Below, piece after piece: positions 1-6,687 of a stretch of DNA of 58,747 nt. Position numbers and translations under genes: made by a program. The DNA comes from a virus. The notes below the pieces were generated by a model. The model ran no database searches and was not told the DNA's origin. It was given only the letters and a program-made list of their open reading frames with translations. The DNA lies in IMG/VR virus record IMGVR_UViG_3300048839_000819, positions 1 to 58,747 of that record; one strand, written 5' to 3'. Numbering within the stretch: position 1 is the first letter of the stretch; each line of letters begins with the position of its first letter.

Positions 1-53
1 ATGATTGTTTTTAGCTGTTCTGATGACGTCTTTTTTATAGTTTTTATTCTGAT

Positions 54-1031
54 TCATGACAAATCCTTGTTTGATAGAATAGCATTACCACAAGTTATTC
101 TACTTTGATCTTCTTCCAATGAGGGGATAAACACAAGAACATCAAAGCCTACGGCTTTAAGTTCTTCTTCAACCTTCTTGTATGGAGTAAACTGCATATA
201 GCCATTAGATGTTTCTATACCTTTGTCAACACAGGACTTAGTTAGATGCATGGGAGTTATTTTGCACATAAACTTTTTAGGATTGAACAAATCCACCAAT
301 TTCTTTGCATCTATCTCATAACTATCTGCTAATGCAAAGTTTAGAGCATATTTCCTACCTTTAGGATAAGGCAAATGATCACACATCTTGGAGATGAAAA
401 ACAAATCCCTCGAATTTCCATGAAACATTTCCTCTCTCTGTATTTCATTTGTACTATTTATAGATATCTGCAACCCAGCATCCCCTCTATAAATGTCATT
501 CTTTACTTCGTATGTCCATCTTTGAAGAAACCAAAGCAAATCATCATTTCTTTTAGGCATCATAGTAGAAACAACTGGATGAACTAAACTATCATGAAGT
601 TTGTGTCTAACTGATTGTTTTAAATGTAGAGCATGTGTTATAACATTGTGATTAAAAGTTGGCTCACCCATTCGTGCATAATGCACATTAAGTCTATCTG
701 TATGAAAAACTTTAGGATATTGGCTTAAAGCCATCTCCACTTGAAGAAAAAGATCATATAATGTAGCATTTCTACCAGGACCAACCTTTGGTACGTCACA
801 GAAAGTACAACCCATGCTGCAACCATATTGAGTCAAAATAGTGACCACCCATTTATGCGTCAAAGGCATTATGTCACCATTAGGAACCCCCTCTATCTCA
901 TCTGACAAACCAAGGAAATCAGCTTTTATATTTTTTTCTTTTCCATAATCTCCTATAGAAAGACATTCAAGCCTTCCAAGAGATCCGTCCACAATAAGTA
1001 TTTTCCCTGTTGGTACATCAATGACCTTCAT
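54..1031 (-). CDS. RlmN/Cfr-like radical SAM protein
   Basis: The 325-residue protein has the radical SAM cluster motif C71-x3-C75-x2-C78 (GCSMGCTFC), which binds a 4Fe-4S cluster and S-adenosylmethionine. It is followed by ARMGEPTFN near residues 119-127, which resembles the GMGEP-x-N motif of RlmN/Cfr RNA methylases. A lone cysteine near the C-terminus (C314, in TCGN) sits where RlmN and Cfr carry their catalytic cysteine. The protein is shorter than RlmN (about 380 residues) and Cfr (about 350). I infer an RNA-modifying role, perhaps on rRNA or tRNA; another radical SAM function is possible. The start is ATG with AAAGGAAT upstream. It is the last gene of the minus-strand group. Confidence 0.65.
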   Translation of the reverse strand: MKVIDVPTGKILIVDGSLGRLECLSIGDYGKEKNIKADFLGLSDEIEGVPNGDIMPLTHKWVVTILTQYGCSMGCTFCDVPKVGPGRNATLYDLFLQVEMALSQYPKVFHTDRLNVHYARMGEPTFNHNVITHALHLKQSVRHKLHDSLVHPVVSTMMPKRNDDLLWFLQRWTYEVKNDIYRGDAGLQISINSTNEIQREEMFHGNSRDLFFISKMCDHLPYPKGRKYALNFALADSYEIDAKKLVDLFNPKKFMCKITPMHLTKSCVDKGIETSNGYMQFTPYKKVEEELKAVGFDVLVFIPSLEEDQSRITCGNAILSNKDLS

Positions 1032-1046
1032 TTTTAATTCCTTTAT

Positions 1047-1136
1047 TTAAAAAATGTTATGCACAATAAATCCAAATAGTGCCCCAATAATGCCACCGAC
1101 AATTCCACCAATTAATGATCTTTGTAAACTTGACAT
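1047..1136 (-). CDS. 29-residue glycine-rich membrane peptide
   Basis: This short frame follows the stop of the upstream gene by one base and has a strong site, AAAGGGATTAAG, directly before its ATG. After a short polar start (MSSLQRS), residues 8-25 are a single hydrophobic segment with glycines at 10, 11, 14, 15, 18 and 22, like a glycine-zipper helix. It is probably a one-pass inner-membrane peptide. No function can be assigned. Small membrane peptides in early phage regions often act on the host, but that is only a guess here. Confidence 0.6.
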   Translation of the reverse strand: MSSLQRSLIGGIVGGIIGALFGFIVHNIF

Positions 1137-1137
1137 C

Positions 1138-1374
1138 TTAATCCCTTTCTACATTATCTGAGATACTTGGAAACTTAGCTTCACCTGGACCAACCCATTC
1201 ACCTACCAAAAGATAGATATAGCACTCATCCATCCTATACTCGTAGTCAATATGCATAGGATCATTACCAACACTGTTGTCTAAATTGTCTAAAACCTTT
1301 TTTGCGCCCTCAATAAAGCTGTATATCCTATTTATTTGCATTGCAGGGAAGCTTTTAAGCTCAACTACTCTCAT
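1138..1374 (-). CDS. small acidic hypothetical protein
   Basis: The protein has 78 residues and I do not recognise its family. It contains several aromatic residues around positions 45-60 (DYEYRMDECYIYLL) and no transmembrane segment. The ATG overlaps the upstream stop as ATGA and is preceded by GAGGGGTGAGTT, so it is well translated and coupled to the gene at 1371-1583. The opposite-strand frame across this stretch has no ribosome binding site and was dismissed. Confidence 0.65.
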   Translation of the reverse strand: MRVVELKSFPAMQINRIYSFIEGAKKVLDNLDNSVGNDPMHIDYEYRMDECYIYLLVGEWVGPGEAKFPSISDNVERD

Positions 1375-1583
1375 AACTCACCCCTCATATCCTCATGCCT
1401 AACGCCTCTGGCCAAAAGGCATGTATGCAGAACATACAAATTTAAAACATCAACGCCATATGCTCTTTTAATGTCTGATCTTATGAATTTCATAAAATCA
1501 ACAGCGTCATCTGTGCTCTCAAAGCCGAGGGCTTTACCAGCAAGAAAAGCTTGTATAGGCTTAAATCTTTCTTCTAATTCCAT
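1371..1583 (-). CDS. small hypothetical protein
   Basis: The protein has 70 residues, looks mostly alpha-helical and soluble, and belongs to no family I know. The start ATG has the phage-typical site AAAGGGATTAAC. It is the first gene downstream of the minus-strand promoter at 1625-1653, overlaps the next gene by four bases, and so heads a short early operon that continues to the radical SAM gene. Confidence 0.65.
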   Translation of the reverse strand: MELEERFKPIQAFLAGKALGFESTDDAVDFMKFIRSDIKRAYGVDVLNLYVLHTCLLARGVRHEDMRGEL

Positions 1584-1624
1584 TGTTAATCCCTTTCACA
1601 ATAATGTTAACTTAATTCTTTATT

Positions 1625-1653
1625 ACTGTATCGACCAACGGTGAGATTGTCAA
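1625..1653 (-). promoter_or_regulatory. sigma70-type promoter for the small minus-strand operon
   Basis: On the minus strand TTGACA (1653-1648) is followed after 17 bases by TACAGT (1630-1625, four of six consensus positions). It points at the gene starting at 1583. The exact -35 box and ideal spacing make it a good host-polymerase early promoter. Confidence 0.6.
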
Positions 1654-1679
1654 TATAAAAACTCAAAAAGATCAAAATA

Positions 1680-1737
1680 AATCTAGTCAATATATATATT
1701 TACAACACACTAATCTAGTCAACATATACATTTACAA
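1680..1737. repeat. tandem 26-bp repeat in the promoter region
   Basis: Two copies, 1680-1705 and 1712-1737, share 24 of 26 bases (aatctagtcaa, then AT-rich, then atttacaa) at a 32-bp period, about three helical turns. On the minus strand each copy carries TTGACT, so the copies may be tandem promoters or operator sites. A shorter match, tctagtc, recurs at about 1784. The repeat lies between the facing promoters and could bind one regulator. Confidence 0.6.
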
Positions 1738-1755
1738 AATTTTTTATTTTATCCC

Positions 1756-1784
1756 TTGACATGCCAAAGAGGATTTGGTAGTAT
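1756..1784 (+). promoter_or_regulatory. sigma70-type promoter facing the HNH gene
   Basis: TTGACA (1756-1761), a 17-base spacer and TAGTAT (1779-1784) lie on the plus strand. The predicted start is about 1791. No plus-strand gene follows: the next element is the perfect terminator at 1810-1856, so the promoter appears to make only a very short RNA. Confidence 0.6.
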
Positions 1785-1790
1785 CTAGTC

Positions 1791-1855
1791 TTAATCCCTT
1801 TTATCTATAGGGCTTGAATCAATGTTCGCACTGCTTTGATTCAAGCCCGTTTTTT
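1791..1855 (+). ncRNA. candidate 65-nt small RNA with anti-Shine-Dalgarno sequence
   Basis: The predicted transcript starts near 1791 and ends in the T-run at 1850-1855, with no reading frame. Its 5' end (cttaatcccttttat, 1790-1804) is the exact complement of the ribosome binding site used again and again by this phage (AAAGGGATTAAG before the ATG at 1136, AAAGGGATTAAC before 1583, AAAGGGATTAAA before 3310). The rest is the terminator hairpin. I infer a possible regulator of phage translation; it may also simply be a convergent terminator with a promoter nearby. Confidence 0.4.
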
Positions 1856-1856
1856 A
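1810..1856 (+). terminator. rho-independent terminator
   Basis: A perfect 13-bp stem (GGGCTTGAATCAA at 1810-1822 with TTGATTCAAGCCC at 1836-1848) and a 13-base loop are followed by six T's on the plus strand. There is no T-run on the minus-strand side, so it works on plus-strand RNA. It overlaps the stop codon of the HNH gene. Confidence 0.85.
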
Positions 1857-2318
1857 TTTATCTGAAATGCAAAAATGCTCCATCAAATCATCAACAGCAA
1901 TCACCATGAAGCCGTTGGCTTCGTACTGATTATCTTCTATCCACTTCTTCAAGTTTTCCTTCTTAGTGGTTTTGTTATTCCTTTTTCTCACCTTCCTATT
2001 GGCTTTTCTAATCTTCTCCTTCAATTTTTCCTTTAAAATGCCAATAGCTTTGTTTTTACTAACGTTGATTACATCATAAGTATGAGCTAGTTGGTGGCAT
2101 CCACCACACAGAACTAACAAATCTTCTTCTGGACTTACGTCATACCAAGAGCCATACCAGATATGGTGTACCTGAAGTTTTGCTTTCTTTCCACAAACAC
2201 AACACTTGAAATTAGCTAACTTTCTAGCTTCTGAGCTTTTCTCTTCCCAATCAGATGACCGTAAATACTGTTGGTATTTCTCTTTTAAACTTTTTGTATC
2301 TTCTTGTTTTATAGACAC
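1854..2318 (-). CDS. HNH endonuclease
   Basis: The 154-residue protein has the HNH zinc/nuclease layout: C39-x2-C42, the catalytic pair H51-H52 (LQVHHIWYG), then C71-x2-C74 followed by H75 (CGGCHQLAH). HNH enzymes cut DNA with a beta-beta-alpha-metal fold. In phages they serve as homing enzymes, packaging nucleases or restriction-like enzymes. The C-terminal half is very lysine/arginine rich and probably binds DNA. The start is GTG with AGAAGGGA upstream. It stands alone between non-coding stretches, as free-standing homing enzymes often do, and could act on the intron-less allele of another gene. Confidence 0.8.
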   Translation of the reverse strand: MSIKQEDTKSLKEKYQQYLRSSDWEEKSSEARKLANFKCCVCGKKAKLQVHHIWYGSWYDVSPEEDLLVLCGGCHQLAHTYDVINVSKNKAIGILKEKLKEKIRKANRKVRKRNNKTTKKENLKKWIEDNQYEANGFMVIAVDDLMEHFCISDK

Positions 2319-2334
2319 TTATGATTCCCTTCTA

Positions 2335-3041
2335 ACTAAAAATTTAACCAAAAAGATTCCCCTCAAGTTACTCTAGCTATAAAAGCCCTACGGGCTTGGT
2401 TAGTATCTTGTAATTTTCTAGTTTTTGTTCACTATACTAAACTTTTATCTTTTCTTCTTAATGCCAGAGGTATTGTTTACTACTACAAGATTTTCTTATA
2501 TTATCTCTAGTTTCTTTCTTTTATTATCTTTTCTTATCTAACGTGATTAAGTCATTTTATAAGGTATTTTATAGAGTATTTAAGATATTTAAGAGATATT
2601 TTCTGACCCCGTAGGGGTCTATAATTAATTAACTTTATTGATCAATGTGCATGTAATGCACTAATAATAAACAACTTAAAGAGTTTATGTTTTGAGGATT
2701 CTTTAAGCAATAGTGAAGGGAGTTAGGGCATGTCACTGCCCCATAATGTTAAAGATCTTTGAGTCTCCTTTGAAGTTTCAGATCAGTCATTAGCCTATTA
2801 ACTTGCATTTCATGCACGCTTGAGTCAAACCTACCTAATAGAAAGAGTCAGATAAAATAGGATAAATATCTGGGATATGGTAGCCTAATCCATACCTCTT
2901 AATCGCGTTAGTGTCTACGAAGCCATACTCTTGCTGGCCAGGACTCATCCTGGGCTTTCATCTATTCAATTGTCTAAACTACTTAAAATATTTAAATTTA
3001 ATCAATTATCAGCTTCACTCAGCTTTATGATTTATTTGTTG
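2335..3041. other. non-coding, hairpin-rich region
   Basis: No convincing gene lies in this 0.7 kb. It holds several perfect small hairpins: AAGCCC-TAC-GGGCTT (2383-2397), GACCCC-GTA-GGGGTC (2605-2619), GTGCAT-GTA-ATGCAC (2647-2661), GGGCA/TGCCC (2726-2741), TGCAT-TTC-ATGCA (2804-2816) and CCAGGA-CTCA-TCCTGG (2938-2953). It lies downstream of the minus-strand leader starting near 3155 and upstream of the HNH gene, so it would be a long structured 5' leader, or a separate non-coding RNA. I recognise no known RNA family. Confidence 0.45.
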
Positions 3042-3155
3042 TTAAAGAATAAAAAAAGAGATCCAGGGTATGAAGACATAAAGTAAATAAGAAATGTCGC
3101 CTGGATCTCTTTGGCTACAACTATAATAACTAGTATTTACTTTATAAATCTTCAT
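3042..3155 (-). ncRNA. leader RNA with two competing stems (attenuator-like)
   Basis: A minus-strand RNA from the promoter at 3162-3189 would start at about 3155. It contains stem strands in the order B'-A'-B-A. A pairs 3055-3067 with 3100-3112, 13 perfect base pairs followed by a T-run, a terminator. B pairs 3068-3089 with 3134-3157, 21 base pairs around a 1x3 internal loop. The strands interleave and the long stems cannot both form, so they look like a terminator/antiterminator switch. A 37-codon frame (ATG at 3155, stop at 3042, hydrophobic C-terminal half) overlaps; its stop lies beyond the predicted end of the terminated RNA. Confidence 0.55.
3050..3112 (-). terminator. terminator arm of the leader switch
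   Basis: On the minus strand AAAGAGATCCAGG (3112-3100) pairs perfectly with CCTGGATCTCTTT (3067-3055), with a 32-base loop, and runs straight into T's (3057-3051). This meets the rho-independent pattern, although the loop is long. Its loop holds one strand of the competing stem. Confidence 0.6.
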
Positions 3156-3161
3156 ACTTTC

Positions 3162-3189
3162 ATAATATTACAAATGAAAAATATGTCAA
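3162..3189 (-). promoter_or_regulatory. near-consensus sigma70 promoter for the leader
   Basis: TTGACA (3189-3184), 16 bases, and TATTAT (3167-3162) on the minus strand match the consensus at 11 of 12 positions. Transcription would start near 3155 and run toward the HNH gene. It diverges from the plus-strand promoter at 3226-3254. Confidence 0.7.
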
Positions 3190-3225
3190 GAGAAATTTTT
3201 ATTTTTTTTAATCCCAAGATTTCTC

Positions 3226-3254
3226 TTTACAAATCCTCAAGCCCAGTGTACATT
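3226..3254 (+). promoter_or_regulatory. sigma70-type promoter for the rightward early genes
   Basis: TTTACA (3226-3231), a 17-base spacer and TACATT (3249-3254) lie about 55 bases before the first plus-strand gene at 3310. It is the only good match between the leader promoter and that gene. Confidence 0.5.
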
Positions 3255-3309
3255 AAACCCGATAGTTAACAATGATTGTTTTTAACAACTAAATAGAAAG
3301 GGATTAAAA

Positions 3310-3513
3310 ATGTGGGTTTACATGTATCAAACACCGTCACAGCTTGGGATTAGGAACATTCAGACAGGCGAAACCAGGAGTTTTCCTTCATATGGATCTG
3401 ATATAGTGAGTCATTATATATCAGGAACTTCATTGACAATTGAGACTGAAGAGGCTACTATTGTCTACGACATAGACAGCAGCTCCACTTTGGATTTCAT
3501 CAGGAAGTATTAA
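3310..3513 (+). CDS. small hypothetical protein
   Basis: The protein has 67 residues, begins MWVYMYQTPS, and looks like a short beta-rich domain. I know no family for it. ATG is preceded by the typical site GAAAGGGATTAAAA. It opens the long plus-strand early block. Confidence 0.6.
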   Translation: MWVYMYQTPSQLGIRNIQTGETRSFPSYGSDIVSHYISGTSLTIETEEATIVYDIDSSSTLDFIRKY

Positions 3514-3544
3514 TATAAGTTATTAAAAACAAAGGAGTTACATC

Positions 3545-4144
3545 ATGGGATGTGATATACACATGTATGTTGAAAAGAAAATAGGTACAAATAACAACGA
3601 ATCTTGGTTTTGCATTGACGATTGGGGCCTTAATCCCTATTATAACGGTGGATCTGAACAAGATAAATTTGAGCATAGACCTGTTTATAGGTATAGAAAT
3701 TATAGGTTGTTTTCTATTTTAGCTGATGTGAGAAATTACAGTGAGAATGGATGTATAGATGAGCCCAGAGGGCTCCCTGATGACGTGTCAGACGTTGTTA
3801 AAGAGGCAAACAATGAATGGGGGTGTGATGGTCACACTCACAGTTATTTCCTGCTCAGCGAGCTCCTAGAGTACCAAAAAGAGAATCCTGTGTGTAAATG
3901 CTCCGGTATGGTTTCACCTGAGCAAGCGGTAGACTTGGATGAGAAGAATATTAAACCAGATTCATGGTGTTTGAGTACAACAAATAAAACACATGTATAC
4001 AGAGAATGGGAGATTGAAAGTCCTTTGAATTACCTTATTGATGTGGTTATCGAGTTTTTGGTAAGAACTTGGACAATTTATAGAAAAGAGGATGTTTCTA
4101 AAATTGCTGATAGAATCAGATTAGTTTTTTGGTTTGATAACTAA
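3545..4144 (+). CDS. MGCDIH-family phage protein
   Basis: The protein has 199 residues and begins MGCDIHMYVEKK, a start shared by a widespread phage family of unknown function (from memory, not checked). It is rich in Asp, Glu, Tyr and Trp and contains a conserved-looking histidine/cysteine set (CDGHTHSY near 97-104; C-x-C at 118-120). A metal-binding role is possible. ATG is preceded by AAAGGAGTTACATC. Confidence 0.65.
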   Translation: MGCDIHMYVEKKIGTNNNESWFCIDDWGLNPYYNGGSEQDKFEHRPVYRYRNYRLFSILADVRNYSENGCIDEPRGLPDDVSDVVKEANNEWGCDGHTHSYFLLSELLEYQKENPVCKCSGMVSPEQAVDLDEKNIKPDSWCLSTTNKTHVYREWEIESPLNYLIDVVIEFLVRTWTIYRKEDVSKIADRIRLVFWFDN

Positions 4145-4171
4145 ATCATTATAAACAAAGGGGTTACAAAA

Positions 4172-4345
4172 ATGGAAATTAAAGGACAAATAACATTATT
4201 TTTTAATCAGGATGGACTGAGAATAGAGGTACGAGACAAGGAAGCTTGTACAACCTTTTTGAATGTAACACTTGATGTAGAAAGCACTTGCAAGGCTTTG
4301 TCTAGATTGGGTAATACTCCCTATGTGTGCTGCAAACCGAACTAA
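4172..4345 (+). CDS. 57-residue hypothetical protein
   Basis: A short frame with a good site (AAAGGGGTTACAAAA) just before ATG, 27 bases after the previous gene. It begins MEIKGQITLFF and ends YVCCKPN; it carries four cysteines. No family is recognised. The spacing and ribosome binding site make it a real gene rather than a shadow. Confidence 0.55.
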   Translation: MEIKGQITLFFNQDGLRIEVRDKEACTTFLNVTLDVESTCKALSRLGNTPYVCCKPN

Positions 4346-4349
4346 ACTA

Positions 4350-4363
4350 AGCCACAGTAGCGG
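4350..4363 (+). repeat. short intergenic direct repeat (agccacagtagcgg)
   Basis: The same 14 bases occur at 4350-4363 and 4717-4730, each just before a small gene's ribosome binding site. In the second copy it includes the stop codon of the upstream gene. It may be the footprint of a local gene duplication. Confidence 0.5.
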
Positions 4364-4377
4364 TGGGAAAATGAGCA

Positions 4378-4521
4378 ATGAAAGAAGAGAAATGTTCCAG
4401 ATGCAATAAAGTAAAACTGTGCAAGAACATAATCATCATTAAATTGCCAGGAGGAAAACTTATCAAACCAACACAAATGCCTTTTTGCAAAGACTGTGAA
4501 CCTTTGGTAGGGGAAAATTAG
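4378..4521 (+). CDS. 47-residue Cys-rich zinc-ribbon-like protein
   Basis: The peptide begins MKEEKCSRCNK and carries C-x2-C (6, 9), a single C15 and C-x2-C (37, 40), the arrangement of a small zinc ribbon. The site GGTGGGAAAATGAGCA precedes the second of two nearby ATGs. The junction GAAAATTAGCAATGAAA before the next gene closely resembles this one, as if the two genes arose by duplication. Confidence 0.55.
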   Translation: MKEEKCSRCNKVKLCKNIIIIKLPGGKLIKPTQMPFCKDCEPLVGEN

Positions 4522-4523
4522 CA

Positions 4524-4727
4524 ATGAAAAAAAGAACATGTAATGGATGCAAGGCTCTTGATGATAGAGGAAAATCAAATTTTGTGTGTTGCTTGGGCTT
4601 TCTTATAAAATCAAAAAGTATAACTATCAAAGGATTAGGTACACTTTATGAGCCTATACCGGTTTCTGAATGCCCCAAGCCTAAGACAAATGCAGATTAT
4701 TTTAAAGCTAAGAATGAGCCACAGTAG
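4524..4727 (+). CDS. Cys-rich small hypothetical protein
   Basis: The protein has 67 residues and begins MKKRTCNGCKALDD, with C-x2-C at 6 and 9, CC at 22-23 and a further cysteine at 50. Similar Cys-rich short proteins occur in many phage early regions. It starts two bases after the preceding stop. It probably binds zinc; the function is unknown. Confidence 0.6.
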   Translation: MKKRTCNGCKALDDRGKSNFVCCLGFLIKSKSITIKGLGTLYEPIPVSECPKPKTNADYFKAKNEPQ

Positions 4728-4742
4728 CGGCGTGGAATAAAA

Positions 4743-5021
4743 ATGACCAATAAAACAAAAGACTTCTTGAACACAGATTTAACCATAGGTGACAGCGTTG
4801 TTTTCCCACATTTTGGATCTTTTGATGTGGGTACTATAGAGAAAATTGAAGAGGACAAGATACACATTAGCAGTAAATTAAGCAATAGATTTAATTTTAG
4901 TAAAAAAACAATAAAACTAGATAAAGACGTAATCAAGATACAAGCCGGTTCCATTGATGAAATTTGCAGTGTGTTCAGATATGATGATAAATTCCGTGAA
5001 TTTGATAGGGACAAACAATGA
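4743..5021 (+). CDS. hypothetical protein, SH3-like
   Basis: The 92-residue protein contains LTIGDSVVFPHFGSFDVGT near residues 13-31, which looks like a small beta-barrel (KOW/SH3-like) strand pattern, followed by a lysine-rich stretch. No catalytic motif is seen. It overlaps the next gene as ATGA, so translation is coupled. Confidence 0.55.
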   Translation: MTNKTKDFLNTDLTIGDSVVFPHFGSFDVGTIEKIEEDKIHISSKLSNRFNFSKKTIKLDKDVIKIQAGSIDEICSVFRYDDKFREFDRDKQ

Positions 5022-5278
5022 TTAAACTAAAACTTTCTGATTTTGAATGGATGCAATTAATAGACGGGGAGAGAGATGAATTGCCTGTATGTTGTACTGA
5101 CGCCGCATTATTGAAAGATGTTATTGTGTCTATTGCTAGGCAAGGAGGAAAAATAAAGAGCTGGGAGCAGAAACGGTTAGAGGAGAGGATGCAGTGGTTT
5201 TTGGAAGGTCATAAAATTACAGAATTGCTGCAAAAAGTGTGTGATCAAGCTAATATAGATATTAAAGGAACTAAATAA
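5018..5278 (+). CDS. hypothetical protein
   Basis: The 86-residue protein is predicted to be helical and soluble. It begins MIKLKLSDFEWMQL and shows no motif I know. The ATG overlaps the previous stop by four bases, showing that both genes belong to one message. Confidence 0.55.
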   Translation: MIKLKLSDFEWMQLIDGERDELPVCCTDAALLKDVIVSIARQGGKIKSWEQKRLEERMQWFLEGHKITELLQKVCDQANIDIKGTK

Positions 5279-5289
5279 AAGGAGTAAAA

Positions 5290-5469
5290 ATGATTCCTAC
5301 AGGATTCAGATGGGTTTCAAAAGAATGTTGTGATGTTTGCAAATATTGTAAAAAGATTGGGCAAGATCCACCAGAGCACAAATGCATAAAGCATGATCAT
5401 TATTTGGGTGGATATCCATCAGATACCGTGTGCTTAGGTTTTGAGTGGAGTAAATACTGTAAGGAGTAA
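5290..5469 (+). CDS. 59-residue Cys-rich protein
   Basis: The frame follows AAAGGAGTAAAA and encodes a peptide with the pattern CCDVCKYC at 13-20 and further cysteines at 32, 48 and 57, with HDHY at 35-38. A zinc- or metal-binding fold is likely. It ends two bases before the RNA ligase gene and lies in the same operon. Confidence 0.6.
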   Translation: MIPTGFRWVSKECCDVCKYCKKIGQDPPEHKCIKHDHYLGGYPSDTVCLGFEWSKYCKE

Positions 5470-5471
5470 TT

Positions 5472-6368
5472 ATGCCATTTGTTAAATACCAACATATTGA
5501 GCGTTTTGGTACTGAAGAAGTTGAAGGTATCGAAGTTGGGGAATGTTATGTTTTCCCTAAAATAGACGGAACTTGTAGCGTTTTATTCTATGAAGATGGT
5601 AGGATACATGCTGGAAGCAGAAACAGGGAATTGTCTAGTGAAAGTGATAATGCAGGCTTTTACAAAGCCTTGTCCGATGATGATAGAATTTTAGAGTTTT
5701 ATGACGTTCATAAAGATCTTATTCTATATGGTGAATTTCTTGTTCCACACAGCTTGAAGACATACAAAGACGCTGCATGGAGAAAATTCTATGTTTTTGA
5801 TGTGTGCAGAATCGTCGATGACAAGCTGCACTATTTACCTTATACTGAGTATCAGCCTATATTGGAGGAATTTAGTATTGATTATATTCCACCACTTAGG
5901 ATTATTAACAATCCAGACTACGACAAGCTGGTATCTTTGTTAGATCAAAACACCTTCCTCATCAAAGATGGAGAAGGTGCTGGTGAAGGGATTGTTATTA
6001 AGCGGTATGACTTTGTCAATAAATATGGACGGACCACTTGGGCAAAGATTGTAACCTCAGAGTTTAAAGAGAAACATGCTAAGGTCATGGGTGCGTCAAG
6101 ACAAGAGGGTAAGGACTTGGTGGAAGAGAAGATTTGTGAAAAATTTGTAACCCAGGCTATGGTTGACAAAGTTCATGCTAATATTGTTAATGAAAAGGGA
6201 TGGTCCAGCAAGGACATACCTAGACTTTTGGACACTGTGTTTCATGATTTGATTAAAGAAGAATCCTGGAACTTCTTGAAGGAGTTCAAATTTCCAAGTG
6301 TCAACTATAGGACACTGAGATCCTTTTGTTATTCAAAAGTTAAAACGTTGAAACAAGAATTGTTTTAG
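5472..6368 (+). CDS. ATP-dependent RNA ligase, Rnl2-like
   Basis: The 298-residue protein shows the nucleotidyltransferase motifs of RNA ligases. Motif I is K30-IDGT, where the lysine forms the AMP adduct; motif III is LYGEF near 96; motif IV is EGIVIK near 172; motif V is TWAKIV near 191. Length and motif spacing fit the T4 Rnl2 family, which seals 3'-OH/5'-phosphate nicks in RNA. It may repair cleaved tRNA in phage-infected cells. A nucleotidyltransferase and a tRNA gene lie downstream in the same block. The start is ATG two bases after the previous stop, with AAGGAGTAATT upstream. Confidence 0.85.
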   Translation: MPFVKYQHIERFGTEEVEGIEVGECYVFPKIDGTCSVLFYEDGRIHAGSRNRELSSESDNAGFYKALSDDDRILEFYDVHKDLILYGEFLVPHSLKTYKDAAWRKFYVFDVCRIVDDKLHYLPYTEYQPILEEFSIDYIPPLRIINNPDYDKLVSLLDQNTFLIKDGEGAGEGIVIKRYDFVNKYGRTTWAKIVTSEFKEKHAKVMGASRQEGKDLVEEKICEKFVTQAMVDKVHANIVNEKGWSSKDIPRLLDTVFHDLIKEESWNFLKEFKFPSVNYRTLRSFCYSKVKTLKQELF

Positions 6369-6378
6369 AGGAAATAAA

Positions 6379-6687
6379 ATGAGAGTTTACTCGGATAAAA
6401 ATAACGATGAATACAGTAAAAATCATTTACCTTTTTTGGGTTCCCACAGCATAATTGTAGGACAAAATAAGTTATATAAATGGGGCTTTTTGCAGCTTGA
6501 AGACGAAGAATGGAATGTTTGTGTAACATCCTGTGAAAATTGTTTTCAGCTTGCTGTGGGAATTCCAGAACAAAATAAACCGAAGTTTTGCCCCTACTGT
6601 GGGCTTCCCCTTAGAGTCAATAAGTCAGAAGACACAAACGATACATCTCAGGAAGAAACTCAGCCTGAACCAGATCCCCATGCTTGA
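6379..6687 (+). CDS. zinc-ribbon hypothetical protein
   Basis: The 102-residue protein has C48, C53 and C56 (VCVTSCENC) and CPYCG at 73-77, a zinc-ribbon pattern, followed by a low-complexity acidic tail. It begins ten bases after the ligase with GAGGAAATAAA upstream. Its last 71 bases overlap the end of the minus-strand gene at 6617-6898. Confidence 0.6.
   Translation: MRVYSDKNNDEYSKNHLPFLGSHSIIVGQNKLYKWGFLQLEDEEWNVCVTSCENCFQLAVGIPEQNKPKFCPYCGLPLRVNKSEDTNDTSQEETQPEPDPHA

Noticed and set aside
1336-1644. Plus-strand frame of about 100 codons opposite the small early genes
   Set aside because: No ribosome binding site, and the minus-strand genes have strong ones and ATGA coupling.
2461-2541. 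26-codon hydrophobic frame (MPEVLFTTT...) on the plus strand
   Set aside because: No ribosome binding site, and composition follows the local AT-rich background.
2935-2990. Hammerhead-ribozyme-like GATGAGTCC on the minus strand
   Set aside because: The CGAAAC core partner and the cleavage triplet are missing; only the hairpin remains.
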